From assembly GCF_008831285.2 (NCBI RefSeq), contig NC_045149.1, forward strand, positions 7,590,417 through 7,654,416: a stretch of DNA of 64,000 nt, given 5' to 3'. Below, in pieces: positions 47,978 to 59,301 of this stretch. The DNA comes from Nymphaea colorata (Eukaryota; Streptophyta; Magnoliopsida; Nymphaeales; Nymphaeaceae). The position numbers were made by a program, and so were the translations under genes. The notes beneath the pieces were generated by a model. The model saw nothing but the letters and a program-made list of their open reading frames with translations. It ran no database searches and was not told where the DNA came from. Each line of letters opens with the position of its first letter. Position 1 is the first letter of the stretch.

Positions 47978-48163
47978 CCCCAAGAGGGGTAGCGTATTGG
48001 GTGGCAAGGCGGGACCGCACAAGGAAAACAGTGCTCAAACCCCACGGTTGTCGTCACATCCATGTGCGCGCTCTCCTTGGACCTCAAAAGGGTCCCAAAG
48101 AAAGCTCTGTGTCCTCAAATTGGCCTTTTTTTCTAGCCCGTGAAAAAAGATGAAAAAAAAAAC
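47978..48163 (+). mobile_element. Candidate tRNA-derived SINE
   Basis: Begins GGGGTAGCGTATTGGGTGG, close to an RNA polymerase III A box (TAGCGTATTGGG, about 47990). A B-box-like GCTCAAACCCC follows 42 nt later (about 48033-48043), and after about 110 bp the element ends in an A-rich tail (48141-48163). No clear target duplication. Each box has about one mismatch to consensus. Confidence 0.45.
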
Positions 48164-48493
48164 ATTTATTATAAAAGGCATTTATTATACCAGTTCAAAT
48201 GCACTTTTTTGAATCTTTTTTGTAAAATATAATTGAAAAATATCACATGAAACAGGCTTTTTGCATCCACATAATTTCATCCTTTGCTCCAAAAATTGGA
48301 AAAACTAAAATAAAATAAAATGGTGAGTATATATCAGATGCTGGTCAATCGCATGCACGCTCACGAACATTTTATCTTACAAATTATTTAGATGACATAG
48401 TTTTCTTTTTTTTTCTCCATTGAATGTACCTTCTATAGCAAACGAGGAAGAAAATAAATCTCAAAACTCTCACCAACTAGCTCGAGCCTGCCA

Positions 48494-49113
48494 ACATGCC
48501 GTAGTTAGTAGGATAACTTTTCCATGGGCTAGGAAACCTGGGAAAAAGTTCGTTCTCGAAAAAAAAGTGACAAAACAATGACATGTCATTAGGGGGTGTA
48601 CAATGAGTGGAGCTACTCCAGCCCGGCTCGTTAAAGCTCGGCTCGTGAACGAGTTCAAGCAGAGTCATTTGTTTAACAAGTGGAGCTCAAGTTCATGAGT
48701 CGACTCGTTCAAATAATCGAGTTGAGTTCGAGCTTAACACGTAATTGTCGAGTCGAGCTCTAGCATTAGTCAACTTTGTCGAGCCTTAATCAAGTCGATA
48801 TATTTAAACGACTTTACGAGTTTGTCGAGTCTTAATGAGTCGAGTTCGAGCTCAGCATGTAACGATAGATATCAATTCTATTCAAACTAGTTTGTCTAGC
48901 CTTGAGCTCGAGCTGCTTCTGTCAAGCTATTCTTGATCTCGAGCGGAGTCAAGCTCAAGGTTTCATTAGTCAAGCCATGCTTGAGCTAACTGAACTGAGG
49001 CTCGACGCAGCTCGTGTCCACCCCTACATGCCGTAGTTAGTAGGAGAACTTTTCTGTGGACAAGCAAACATGGGGAAAAAGTTCGCTCTCTAAAAAAAGG
49101 AGAAAACAATTGG
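48494..49113 (+). repeat. ~87-bp direct duplication flanking a MITE
   Basis: 48494-48580 and 49026-49113 are about 80% alike (ACATGCCGTAGTTAGTAGGA, ACTTTTC, GGGAAAAAGTTCG, CTCTAAAAAAA-like blocks in the same order). The MITE at 48590-49026 sits exactly between them. Confidence 0.8.
48590..49026. mobile_element. MITE with GAGCTCG-rich interior
   Basis: Inverted ends TAGGGGGTGTACAATGAG and, in reverse, TAGGGGTGGACACGAG. The interior is rich in GAGTCGAG and GAGCTCGAG words. Flanking 8-mers CATGTCAT and CATGCCGT match at 6 of 8 positions, compatible with an old 8-bp duplication. Related GAGTCGAG-rich sequence without clear ends lies at 52260-52650 and 61450-61800. Confidence 0.65.
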
Positions 49114-49379
49114 AAAAGAAAAGCATGATTGGTGCTGTTTGTCCAAACAACAACTGGAAATGAAAAGGACTAAGGGAATCTACAGCTGGGCTGAGTTGCA
49201 CGGCCTTACTTTGGCCTGGACCAGGCACGTAAAGGCTCAACTATTTTAGAGCATCTTTGATTCTTATTTCTAAGAACGTCAGTAAATTAATATATAGCTG
49301 AGTGGTAGAGCTAGATATTTTTCGCGAAAGCACATAAATCTAATTCAGATCAAATCTTTAGTCAAACTACTTAAAAACA

Positions 49380-49685
49380 TTGGAGATGGATTTTTTTTTT
49401 TTATATCCGATTAAGAAATCCAATCAGATTTGGATTTAAGAAATGACACATGGTCGGATCAACAAGGTCGAGACTTGTACCCGATCAGATTCAGATTTAG
49501 TTTTAAATAGATGTTTTATATCTAATGACTATCCATTTCGATAGTTCAGTTCTTAACATATCATTATCGAATTCGGTTGTGGATTTATAATCGTGATTTG
49601 GATATAGAATAGATTTTTTGTTCATTTGGGTTCAAACACGAAGAAATAACATGTCAAATCCCAGTTTTGATCCATTGACATCCTA
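49380..49685. mobile_element. Remnant of the GGATATCCGAT-type MITE family
   Basis: Degenerate sequence full of GATTTGGATT, ATCCGATTAAG and GGATATAGAAT words, ending TTGATCCATTGACATCCTA at 49685, the conserved right end of the family. The left end is not identifiable. Confidence 0.5.
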
Positions 49686-50008
49686 GCAGGGAGCAGTAAA
49701 ACATAAATTTTCATTTTGAAAGAACATGGATGAAGCAAATATGTGTTTATGTAGAGCTTTTGAAAAGTTAAAATGTCACATTTGGCTCTACCGTTGGTCT
49801 GGTCCAGTTATTTTGAGAATGAGATGCCCAACATGCACCACTTGTAGGCCACATTTACATCACCCTACTCGGCTCGACTCAGGCCCGAGTTCAGACCTAA
49901 AAATTAAGCTCCGGGCTGGCTCGATAAGTTATTGGGCCGGCTCTAGTTGGCCCGACTAAGTCTCATTCAGCTTGATAATACCTTTTTTGTATATTATTTT
50001 TTGTTGAT

Positions 50009-50047
<39 letters not shown>

Positions 50048-50223
50048 AAATTTTAATCTGCCCAAGCTTGGGGTTTAGGTGTCGAACTGGGCTGTCGAGC
50101 CGGCCCGATGCCTAGTCGAGACAATGCTTGTCGCTGCCAAACAACCCTTAAGAGCATGTTGAATTTCCTGTCCATGATCAGCTATGAATAGAAGGAAAAT
50201 GGCTCTGCCTCATAATTAGGGAT

Positions 50224-50649
50224 TAGGGTTGTTAATATATCAGATATGAATCCAATATTAACTGAACTGCTATAAACGAATCGGATATGAAAAAAATTAA
50301 CATCTTATTAAAAAAAACCTAATAGAAATTGCATTTACGAGGTGACATTTGAATGGATTCAGAATAAGTTTTAAATAAATATATGACCGGATAATAAATA
50401 TCAATATAGTCAGCTAAACTAAATTTTTATATTCAATATAATTATATGGATCCGGTTCAGTTATGAATTTAAAATCCGGGTTCTAATTAAATTTATGTTA
50501 CATTTTTAAACATCAGATTTAGATACAATATAAAGTTTTTCTTCATTGGCATTCAAATTGAAACTTAAACCCGAATATGTGAACATTCCATAAATCAAAT
50601 ATGGTGAATGATACATCTGATTCGAATAAAGATCCATTGACGTCCCTGA
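50224..50649. mobile_element. MITE, TAGGGATGTTAATAKATC family
   Basis: Left end TAGGGTTGTTAATATATCAG at 50224; right end in reverse TCAGGGACGTCAATGGATC. The interior is AT-rich with repeated ATCGGATATGAA-type words. No target duplication found. Confidence 0.5.
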
Positions 50650-52259
50650 TGATAACATGGATCCACAAGATGCATGAAACTTTGCAATTCATGGATGTGC
50701 GCAGGCCTGGGATTTTGATTCTAGAATCAAAATTTCACAATAAAAATTCCGCTTCAAATTAAAAATATAGTGATAATTTCAGTTTCATTTTCGCTTTGTG
50801 TTTGATAGTATAAAGATTTGACTCCAGAATTGAAATGAGAAGAAAATTAGAATTCCAAAATTCACAAACTAAAATCTTCATTCCTTTTGCCTCAGAGAAG
50901 GATGAGAAAAAATCCCACAACTCCAGAATCATAAATTCATAATTTCACTCCTAAAGTGAGATTATAATTCTGGAATTTTGACTCTGGAATGAAGCTATAA
51001 ATATAAAATTCAATGTTCTTTGTTTGATCTTAATAAAAAATATTTTTATTTTAAAAATAATAATGATTCTAAAAATCCCACTTAAAGTCCATGACGTCAG
51101 CACAGTGGTATTGAATTTGAAGGAGGACCCAGTTATAAAATAAGAATATTTAATGTGATCCCACAAAAGTGAGGATATTGGTCGGTTACCTGCTCCTTAA
51201 AAACAATTTTTTGTAATAATCTAAAAAATACACACATTCCTTTTATGGATGTGGTGCACCAACTTTCTAAAAGACAATAGAAAAATTGACCTGTGAACAG
51301 TGTTATTAATATTGGTCGATGTGATTATCTTGCCTCGAACCTTGTAAACATTGTTAATTTTATTTTATTTCATGCATGCTTCGGGGATGCGCTTAATAGT
51401 TTTTAAAATGTTTTCTTGTTTTCGGATGTTTCATTTAAATACTCGTATGGTGGAAAGAAAATAAAGACTTTGGTTCGATTTGAATTTCGCTCCTTTTTAG
51501 TTTTTCATGAAATTTTTTCTTGTTATCAATGATTGGACATGAATTTAACAAGAATTAATTCGGGTAGGCTTGGTTTGATTAAATTAAAAAAATATTTTTA
51601 ATATAAAATAATATATAAATATAATTAATCGTAATAAAATATTATAACATTAATAAAATAAATATTAAAAACAAATTATCGGGCCCACCCAGACTTATCG
51701 GACCTACCCGAGCTAGCCCGATAAATTATCAGGCCGGCCCGGTGTCCTTTTTTCGGAGCCCGAGTCGAATCGTGTACCGGATACCGGCCATGGCACGGGT
51801 CGATGCCCAGCTTTAGCCACAAGTTATTTTGAAAAACTCTATAGTGTTTTTTTCTTCAATGGTCGATTCAAGAGTTTTACTTATCAACTTTTTATTTTAT
51901 TTTTTAATATTTCTTTTTGTTATATATTTATGTACTCTAAAAAACTTCAGCTATTCGACCCTTCTATGTATGGACAATCATCTTTTGTTAAGTTGAAAAA
52001 GCTGGCCCTTCGATTTTCAAAATCTCAATAATACGATTTACCCATTAAAAATAAATAGTTGGTTTATAAAAATCATACTCATAAAATTCATTTTGCTAAA
52101 TAAACTCCAGAAATTTGGGTTTCAAGCGAGAATTCTAAATCACGAAGGTTGCGGCGACATTTCCTCTTAAAAAAAAAAATCTAAATGCTGTAACATGGGG
52201 ACAACCAATTTGCAAAGGAACCTTCTTTGTGATAGGTATACAGTTGAATGCATTAACTC

Positions 52260-52650
52260 ATTTAACTCCACTACACAAAATAGAGCTTGAACTCGACTCG
52301 TTTAACTCATTTAACTCGTTTATGCGTTAACTCTTGTAAGTATTAACTCGTTCAAACTCGTGTAAGTGTTAATTTGTGTAACTTGTGAAAATTTGTTTTT
52401 ACTCTCAAAGTTAAATTCAGTGTTTCGGTGAACCGGTTTTGGTAATATTATATAGAACTGGTGCGAGTCGAGTCGCGTATAAATGAGTCGAGTTCCTGAA
52501 ATTCGAACTTGACTCGTTTATCGTTTCGAGTTTATTTGTAAGCTCGAACTCGGCTCGTTTATAAATGAGTCGAGAATGAACTGAGTTTTTTTCTAACGAA
52601 TTCGAGTCGAGCCCGATTTGGCTCGGCTCATTGTGCAGCCTAGCATGTAT
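52260..52650. mobile_element. GAGTCGAG-rich repeat remnant
   Basis: A stretch of TTAACTCGTT, GAGTCGAG, CTCGAACTCGGCTCG and GAGCCCGA words, ending GGCTCATTGTGCAGCCTAG. It is related in wording to the MITE at 48590-49026. No ends with clear inverted symmetry and no gene. Confidence 0.45.
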
Positions 52651-52922
52651 ATATATCAATGTAGAAAAATACATGAAACAAAATGTTTAAAATTAAAGAA
52701 ATAATGATTTTAAATGGACAAATTGTTCTAACATAAAGATTTAGGTAGACTAGACAACCAAAAGGGACCAAATTTGAGAAAATTTTGAGAATGTGATTTG
52801 GCCGAAATGCCGAGATTAGCCATTACCAGGAGTGGTCCTCCAATTGAAGATATGTTGTGACTACCTTCGTGTCTCTATCACTATAGGCTGTCTTTTTCTT
52901 CCACTTAGAAAGGGCTACATTG

Positions 52923-52924
<2 letters not shown>

Positions 52925-52991
<67 letters not shown>
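52925..52991. repeat. (AT)33 microsatellite
   Basis: An uninterrupted AT dinucleotide run of 67 bp. Confidence 0.97.
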
Positions 52992-52993
<2 letters not shown>

Positions 52994-53717
52994 GCCTCTA
53001 TTTTGTAGTTATTAACAAAAGTGAGGCTTGCATTAACAAATTATTAAAATAAGACCTATTTGTGAGGTTACTAATTTTCATTTTAAAAGAATATTCCAAA
53101 TTTGTCTTTGTCATTATTATATATTATTATATGAACCAGATTCATGTAATAATAACAAATTGTTCTTATTGCCAAACGACCCATGCGAACCTTTAATAAA
53201 TCCAATATGATTTTTTTTTCCCGCTTTCTGTATCCTCTCACCCGGTAGCTTATGGGCGAGATTCATCATCGAAAAAATCTAAAATGTGAACACTTTTGTT
53301 GCGTAAAAAGAGCGCCGCAGGGCATCATAAGTTGTGTTCTCTCCGAATAGGCTGAAGCCCCTTCTCCCTGACAACTTGGGTCCGAACCATCACCCCGAGA
53401 GTACAAGGTTGGAAAGGCAACTTGTGAGGGTGGGAAGAGTTTGGTCACCTCCTTCAGTGCAAGAGTGGGAACAACCAAAGGGTTGGAGCATTCTCTCCTA
53501 TTTAGTTAATGATAGAAAGAGAAGCGTTTTGGTCCACAAGGGCCTAAGTTTATCCAAGATTTGAGGAGAAATCTGGATTTCACATGTATGGATCTGTCAT
53601 GTGATTGTTGTCATGGCACTCCAAGTGTAAAATTCAAATCTTAAGGAGCATTCATATGTAAAAACTGAAAATTAATGAAGTTTTTTTGTATGTAAATAGT
53701 GTAGTTTTTTTGGGTTG

Positions 53718-53762
53718 GTGTGGGCAAATGCCCACACTAGCAATAATGTAGTTCTGCCACTG
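53718..53762. mobile_element. Right part of a palindrome-bearing repeat
   Basis: GTGTGGGCAAATGCCCACAC at 53718-53737 followed by AGTTCTGCCACTG, the inverted end of the CAGTRGCGGAGYCA family. The left half is not recognisable. Confidence 0.5.
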
Positions 53763-54699
53763 GAGAAGAGGATGTGTATAGGAAAATTTTATGCTGTTGT
53801 GTGCTAGATGTTACCAGATAGCTAAAAATTAAAATTTGTTGCTAAAGAACATATGCCAAATGAGCATTAACAACAATTTATGATGTAGAATGCTTCATGA
53901 CCAATTGGTGCCATGCCAAGAAGATTGTGTCATGAAAATTCTAGGCTTAATCTTTTCAATCAACAGGTTTTGTCTGGAGAGGAACCAAAAAAAAGAAAAA
54001 AAAGATCTGATTTGGGAATCTTGGAAGAAATTATAGTAAGCACAAAATACTATTTCTTGATTTTTTTTTTATTTCATGAAAGGGTAAAGCAATAACTAGA
54101 GAAAGCGTATGCAATTGTCTTGTCTGTCATGAATTGGAAGCAACTGAATTCAAGAAACTGAGTTACGCCCCGCTTTTATACTACAAAAGGATAGAAATAA
54201 AGGAAGAAATACAAAAGAATACAGATCAAGGTAACCTGTATTTGCTTGAAACACATGTTTGAAAAATACCATGTTCTTGTTTCAGAAAACATAGTGTGAT
54301 TATGTCAAGCATTTGATTGATCAATTTATGAAAAGCATCCATAATCAACCCATGGTTTCTAAACAAGAAAAATTAAATGATGCTATTGAATCAAGTGTTA
54401 CAAGAACATGGATTGTGACAGTACAAACCTTCTTCTTATCAAACGCCTCTTCTTTGATGACAGGATCTTCAACTGAGATCTGGTAGAGAAGAACACGTAC
54501 CTCATTTCGAGGCAACCAGTTCTTCATCATGAATTTGGTAAGCCGTGCTCTTTTCTCAAGTACCATCTTTGCTCTTAGCTTTACTACTGCAACTAAGATC
54601 TGCTGAACAAGGAAACTTTCTACAGATCATAAGCAGGTTTACTTCAGTTTAATCGAGTTTTATATGCATAGACATTATCCAATGTGGCCTCTTGGCATC

Positions 54700-54890
54700 C
54701 ATTCTTTAGTGGATCACTCTCTGAAACTAACTTTCTCTTTTCATTCCATTCATCTGCATTATGAACAGTAGTTGTGGGGCTGGTGTGGGCAACATTCTTT
54801 AGTGGATCACTCTCTAAATCTTTCTCTTTTCGTTCCATTCATCTGCATTATGATTACAGTAGCGGAGCTACCATGGGGCTGGTGTGGGCA
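54700..54890 (+). repeat. 93-bp tandem duplication including a MITE end
   Basis: Units start CATTCTTTAGTGGATCACTC at 54700 and 54793. Both contain TTCCATTCATCTGCATTATG and the left end of the CAGTAGCGGAG element, then GGGGCTGGTGTGGGCAA. In the first copy the element is cut at GGGCAA; in the second it continues. Confidence 0.85.
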
Positions 54891-55031
54891 ACTGCCCACC
54901 CCAGCCTGCGTAATCCTTTATAATTTTTTTATTTATCAAGTGTTGGACTCAGGCCTAATCATATGGGGTGCCAATTGCAATAATAAGATGGATCAATGCC
55001 CCTCAGCTAAAATTTTCTGGCTCCACTAGTG
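54857..55031. mobile_element. MITE-like element, CAGTRGCGGAGYCA family, best-preserved copy
   Basis: Left end CAGTAGCGGAGCT at 54857; right end in reverse CACTAGTGGAGCC from 55031. It carries GTGGGCAACTGCCCAC at 54884-54899. The flanks ATTATGATTA and GTTATGAATA agree at 8 of 10 positions, suggesting a 9-10 bp target duplication. 175 bp, non-coding. Confidence 0.65.
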
Positions 55032-56740
55032 GTTATGAATAAAGATTGCACCGGCCAACTTCGAGTTTGGTATGGTAAAAACCGTGGTTGGTTGGACTCG
55101 TTTGGTTCAATAGTTTGCTTCATGTTTTGTTTGGATCCCCTTGAGTTTCAAAACAAAATAACAAAACTGTTTTTTTTTTTTTTTTTCATTAAATCCTTGT
55201 GTCCTCCTTAGAACTTGCAAGTATATACGAACCCGAATCTAGGTCAGCCACAGCACTACATGGTGACAAGAATCCAAACCTGGATAAGAGTGTATATTCT
55301 GGATCTGACTATGAATCTGGATTGGGTTAGATCAGGATAGATCCAAACATGAACCATGTCCCAATCATTTACCTTGCTACTACTGTGGTGAAGACACAAG
55401 ATGGGCATCGTTTCTCAAATAACCATTTGCTGTCTACATTGGAACAAAAATTTGAAAGAGAAAGTGTGCTTATTTATGGAAACTTAATTATGTGGGCGGA
55501 TTATTACAACGGTCAACATCCGAATTGAATGATATACTATCGATCCATTCATACCCTAAAACAAGCCAAAACTTTGGAGACTTAAGGGTATAATCTTGAA
55601 ACTTTTATATTGAAGGCGGTTTTTCCTAAGTAAATATTAAAAATAATAATATATAAGTAAGAAACAGATTGCAAACTATATGGGCACCGAACTATGTTTT
55701 ATAAAACTATTTTCTTTTTTTTTTTAAGAATCTAATTTGGGCTCTCATGACATGGCATATTCACGTTGTTCAAATCACTATATGTAATATTTCCTTTTCT
55801 TTTGTTATTTATTTTATCTTTTTAAAAGTGCGACTGCACCATTTTTTCCATCTTGGCCACCAAATTACCTCGCTTTGAGAACGAGAACGGCACATCTTGG
55901 CCACCAATTTGCACCTTTTTCTCTCTCGTAACTTTCTCCATCTTCTTTGCATGTGATCTTCTCTTGGACCGCTGTGTTGGAAACGAAGCAGTGGAAGACT
56001 CTTCAGGGTCTGATCGTGTCTCAGCAAGACACCAGTGAAGGGTTCGGGTCTGCCCACAAACTCGAGGAAGTGGCAGCAACAGCAGCTGAAAAAGAAGAAG
56101 AAGAAGAAGAACTGTAGATTTTCGGGTTTGCTTTTATGAGGCTCCAATTAGGGCAATCAACGGGTAACCCTAGATCAGAGAATCGCCGAGCATATATAGT
56201 ACCACCTCATAGGTTTTCCCGTAGCTCAGCGGGTGGTTACGGCGAATGAGAGATTAGAAGAGAGAACCATGCTCGCAAACAAGATAAGTGGGTAGGGCTC
56301 TTGGCCACCATCCAACATGCTGGCCCTTTGCGAGTTTTTGCTTCATCGAGTGGCAGATTTGGATCACTCAATCCCAGTTCTCTCTCTCTCTCTCGTCTTC
56401 CAATTTTCAGTGGGGGAGCTAGAAATATAGGTCAGGGAGGCACTGTCCTAACGAATTGGCCTCGAGTGAAGAAATCTCTAAGTCTTTACGACATTGTTTG
56501 TACTCTGAGTGGCACTCCAAATCACTTTTTAATGTCAGATGATCTATATAATTCTAAAATCAAATCCAAGTCCATATGAAGTGATCAGATTCTGCTGAAC
56601 CCTAGTACTACCATCACCTTTCATCAATGCTCTAGTGCCAGAAATTCTAAACTGAATGGTACTAATTCCAATAATTTTATATTCTTAGGGGCACCAACAT
56701 ACACAAACGAACAATTGTTAAGGACATGAATATGTAGATC

Positions 56741-57110
56741 TAGGGGCATCAATATATCCGATTTAGATAGGATATCCGACCAAACTGCTAAAAAAAAAAA
56801 ATCAAATCTGAAAAAAAAAACACCAGTATTTGACTAAGAAATCAGAATGGATTTGGATTTAATTAATGACATCTGATTGGACTCGGATGTGTATATATAT
56901 ATATAACTATTCGATTGGATTCGAATTGAATCAGATTTAATTTTAAATAAATATCATATATCCAATGCTCTTACCTTTTGAAAATCGGCCCGATACGTCC
57001 TTTATTGGATCCGGATTCAAATATGAATATAAAAATCAGATTTCAGATTTGGATATGATTGATATGATTTTTTTTCATTAATATTCATATCCAATCCATT
57101 GGCATCCTTA
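56741..57110. mobile_element. MITE, TAGGGATGTTAATAKATC family, with near-perfect 8-bp flanks
   Basis: Left end TAGGGGCATCAATATATCCG; right end in reverse TAAGGATGCCAATGGATTGG. The flanks TGTAGATC (56733-56740) and TGTAGGTC (57111-57118) differ at one position. The interior is made of degenerate ATCAGATTTGGAT words and has no ORF. Confidence 0.65.
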
Positions 57111-57829
57111 TGTAGGTCAAGAGATTTTGTGGGATTGATGTGGACAACTGCCCACTCCAACCCACAAATGGCTGGTTAAGACGCGCCTCATTTCCGATGG
57201 CCATGGCGGTGATGCTCTTAACATGAAACACCACCAGGATCCAAATGCATGCTTGTGCATGGTGGTGGTGTTTCACATTGTTAAAGTGCATTTAAGTTGA
57301 AGCTTAGCAACAAATTAGGCAGAAGAGCAATCACTCCAATGAGTGCAAATCAACAGGAATTGAAACTTAAAATTAGGCATATTTATGTAGAAGTTATTTA
57401 GCTAGCCAGACTAAAATGCAAACCTAGTTTAAAGGGTCGTTCGACAATTAGAATAATAACATATTGTTTCATGTATCTGTTCTAAAGATTGAAGCATATT
57501 CATGAAACTTTATAACATAGTATTTCATGGATCTACCTTTTAACCCATATGAAACAAACAGTGTCCCTACGCCATTGGGTATAAGAGGCGGCAGGCCATC
57601 AACAATGCACACAGGCTTTCGTCATTGGTCAAAAGCGCCGCGAGTAGAAAAGTGAGCAAGTGATTATGGGTCAAGTTTTGCCCCAGATCTGCAAATGGAT
57701 CTCGAGAATGAGCCTAGACTGAGCACATTAGAATGATCGAAATCCAGGTCCGATGGGCTTGGACCAGAGAGTTTGAACTTCTGTAGACTACAAAATGAGG
57801 ATAGCATAACTGGTATAGATGGAAAAATC

Positions 57830-58168
57830 AGATCCAATCGGGATCAGATTCAGATCCAGTCTAGCTTACATAACCATTCCAAAAGATAGTAGGGATCTTT
57901 CTTCATTACCCAACGTGGATATTCAAATTCAAATATTTCAATACATATAATTATTCCTTACTAATGAAGCCTATTCAATTTACAATTCCAAGTTGGATAT
58001 GGGGTCGGATCCGCTCGTAGTTCTAATAAACAGATTTGGATATGGAATAACATCTCATACACGATCAAATTGGAATATGAATGCATGATTATCTGAACAA
58101 CCGGATTTAGCAAAAGATGAGTCCAATCCATATCTGTTCAATCCATATCTGTTCAATTGGCATCCCTA
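57830..58168. mobile_element. Remnant of the TAGGGATGTTAATAKATC family
   Basis: The right end TTCAATTGGCATCCCTA at 58168 is typical. The interior is rich in GATCAGATTC and GGATATGG words, and CCATATCTGTTCAAT is doubled just before the end (58127-58157). The left end is uncertain. Confidence 0.5.
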
Positions 58169-58451
58169 GTTGTTGCGTTCCATTTAGACAACATGAAACT
58201 AATTAAACTTGGGCATTTATAAAAGCCATCGTCTTCATCAGAAACTACGTTGTCATAAACCTCATTTTGCAAGAACCATGTCCACATTCCATGCCAAACT
58301 GTAAAATTTGATCTTTGAAAAGACTGCTTTGCCAACATACTGGCTGCAAAAAAAGTGTCACATGTTTACTCTTAAAAAAAAATTATATATACGTAGTTAC
58401 ATGTAAATGTAGGATTTTGTGTATATTTAAAAGTTCAAAATTAGTTCATTG

Positions 58452-58809
58452 CATAGTCACAAATAACGTTTCAAAGTTTTAAACGGCGAGGTTTTTCTTG
58501 AGTATAGTATGGTGATCTTGAAAAAAATGAAAAAAAAGGTAAATTTTTTAAAATTAAAAAAATAAAAATGGTGGAAAAATAAAATAAGCGAGTAACTAAT
58601 AGCACAAACATCTAAAGATAAATAGATATGCAACAAATAAAAAATATAAAAAAACTGATTGACATTAAAAAAATGAAAAAAACGTGAAAAAACCCGTTAA
58701 AAAGATGTTTTTTTTGTTTTAACGTTTCTTTTAAGTGTTTTTTAAAGTTTTAAATGGTAATTTAATTTATTGCTTTTTTTTTTCGAAAAAACGCGTTTTT
58801 GTAACGATG
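58452..58809 (-). mobile_element. MITE (CATAGTCACAAA family), copy 2, perfect 8-bp target duplication
   Basis: Flanked by GTTCATTG at 58444-58451 and 58810-58817. Left end CATAGTCACAAATAACGTTT; right end in reverse CATCGTTACAAAAACGCGTT. The whole 358 bp aligns in reverse orientation with 20164-20508, for example around TTTTTTATTTGTTG and GATGTTTGTG. The 8-bp duplication points to a hAT-type transposase as mover. Confidence 0.85.
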
Positions 58810-59301
58810 GTTCATTGTCTTAATCTCAAATAAAGTAGAATTAACTAGTGGTGGTATGTCAGAGGTGACAGCCACCCTTCTCCCCCTCCGCCGTCTCCTC
58901 CAAGGGTCCAGAATTGTTTTGAGACCTTGGTGGTCCTACGATACATTGTTCAACTTAAGTGTCAGCATTTGCAGTTGACAACCGTAGCAAATGAACTAAG
59001 AACACATCATTTGGGTGTCACTCATGCCAACCAGCTATGATACACCATTCAGGAACATCATAATTTAATTCAACACTATATTTTTATATCTTTCCTAAAT
59101 GGACTCCGGTTGTCACTAATTACAAGTGTTAGCATGGTGCCGTTCTCATCAATGTAACTTATTAGTGGCCACTACCCATCAACCCATGTCGCTAATGTTA
59201 GTCTATTTTCTCTTTTTCAAAAAAAAAAAAGTAAAAATATTTTTATTTTTTAAATGTATCGATCAACATTACGTGATCGGGAACGGGATATGATGTGTAT
59301 C

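Larger units (their letters stand above)
54340..56200 (-). other. Possible small or decayed gene, product not recognised
   Basis: I do not recognise this. On the minus strand a TATA box (ACTATATATG, 56200-56191) is followed by AGGGTTACCC, a telo-box-like word near 56170, then a CTT-rich leader and an exon-like segment to a donor after 55869 (AAAGCGAG|GTAATT) that encodes KRRSHAKKMEKVTREKKV. At 54602-54501 an exact 102-nt, 34-codon segment is bounded by CAG acceptor and GTACGT donor; it encodes a basic stretch with RAKMVLEKRARLTKFMMKNW and PRNE. Between them, 54770-54660 encodes NADEWNEKRKLVSESDPLKN, part of which is duplicated in tandem. I cannot join these into one open frame, and the upstream exon has conflicting frames (a stop after ADPNPSLVSC), so it may be a pseudogene, a leader-intron gene, or chance. 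Confidence 0.3.

Noticed and set aside
48600-49020. Possible satellite or CRISPR-like array of GAGTCGAG words
   Set aside because: Spacing is irregular, words are degenerate and the stretch is bounded by MITE-type inverted ends.
55809-56147. 112-codon minus-strand frame beginning MEPHKSK
   Set aside because: The first codon is TTG, not ATG, and the frame runs through a CTT repeat leader; only part of the region is treated as a possible exon.
56216-56240. tRNA-like A box (GTAGCTCAGCGGG)
   Set aside because: No B box GGTTCRANNCC and no cloverleaf in the following 100 bp; it lies just upstream of the putative TATA box.
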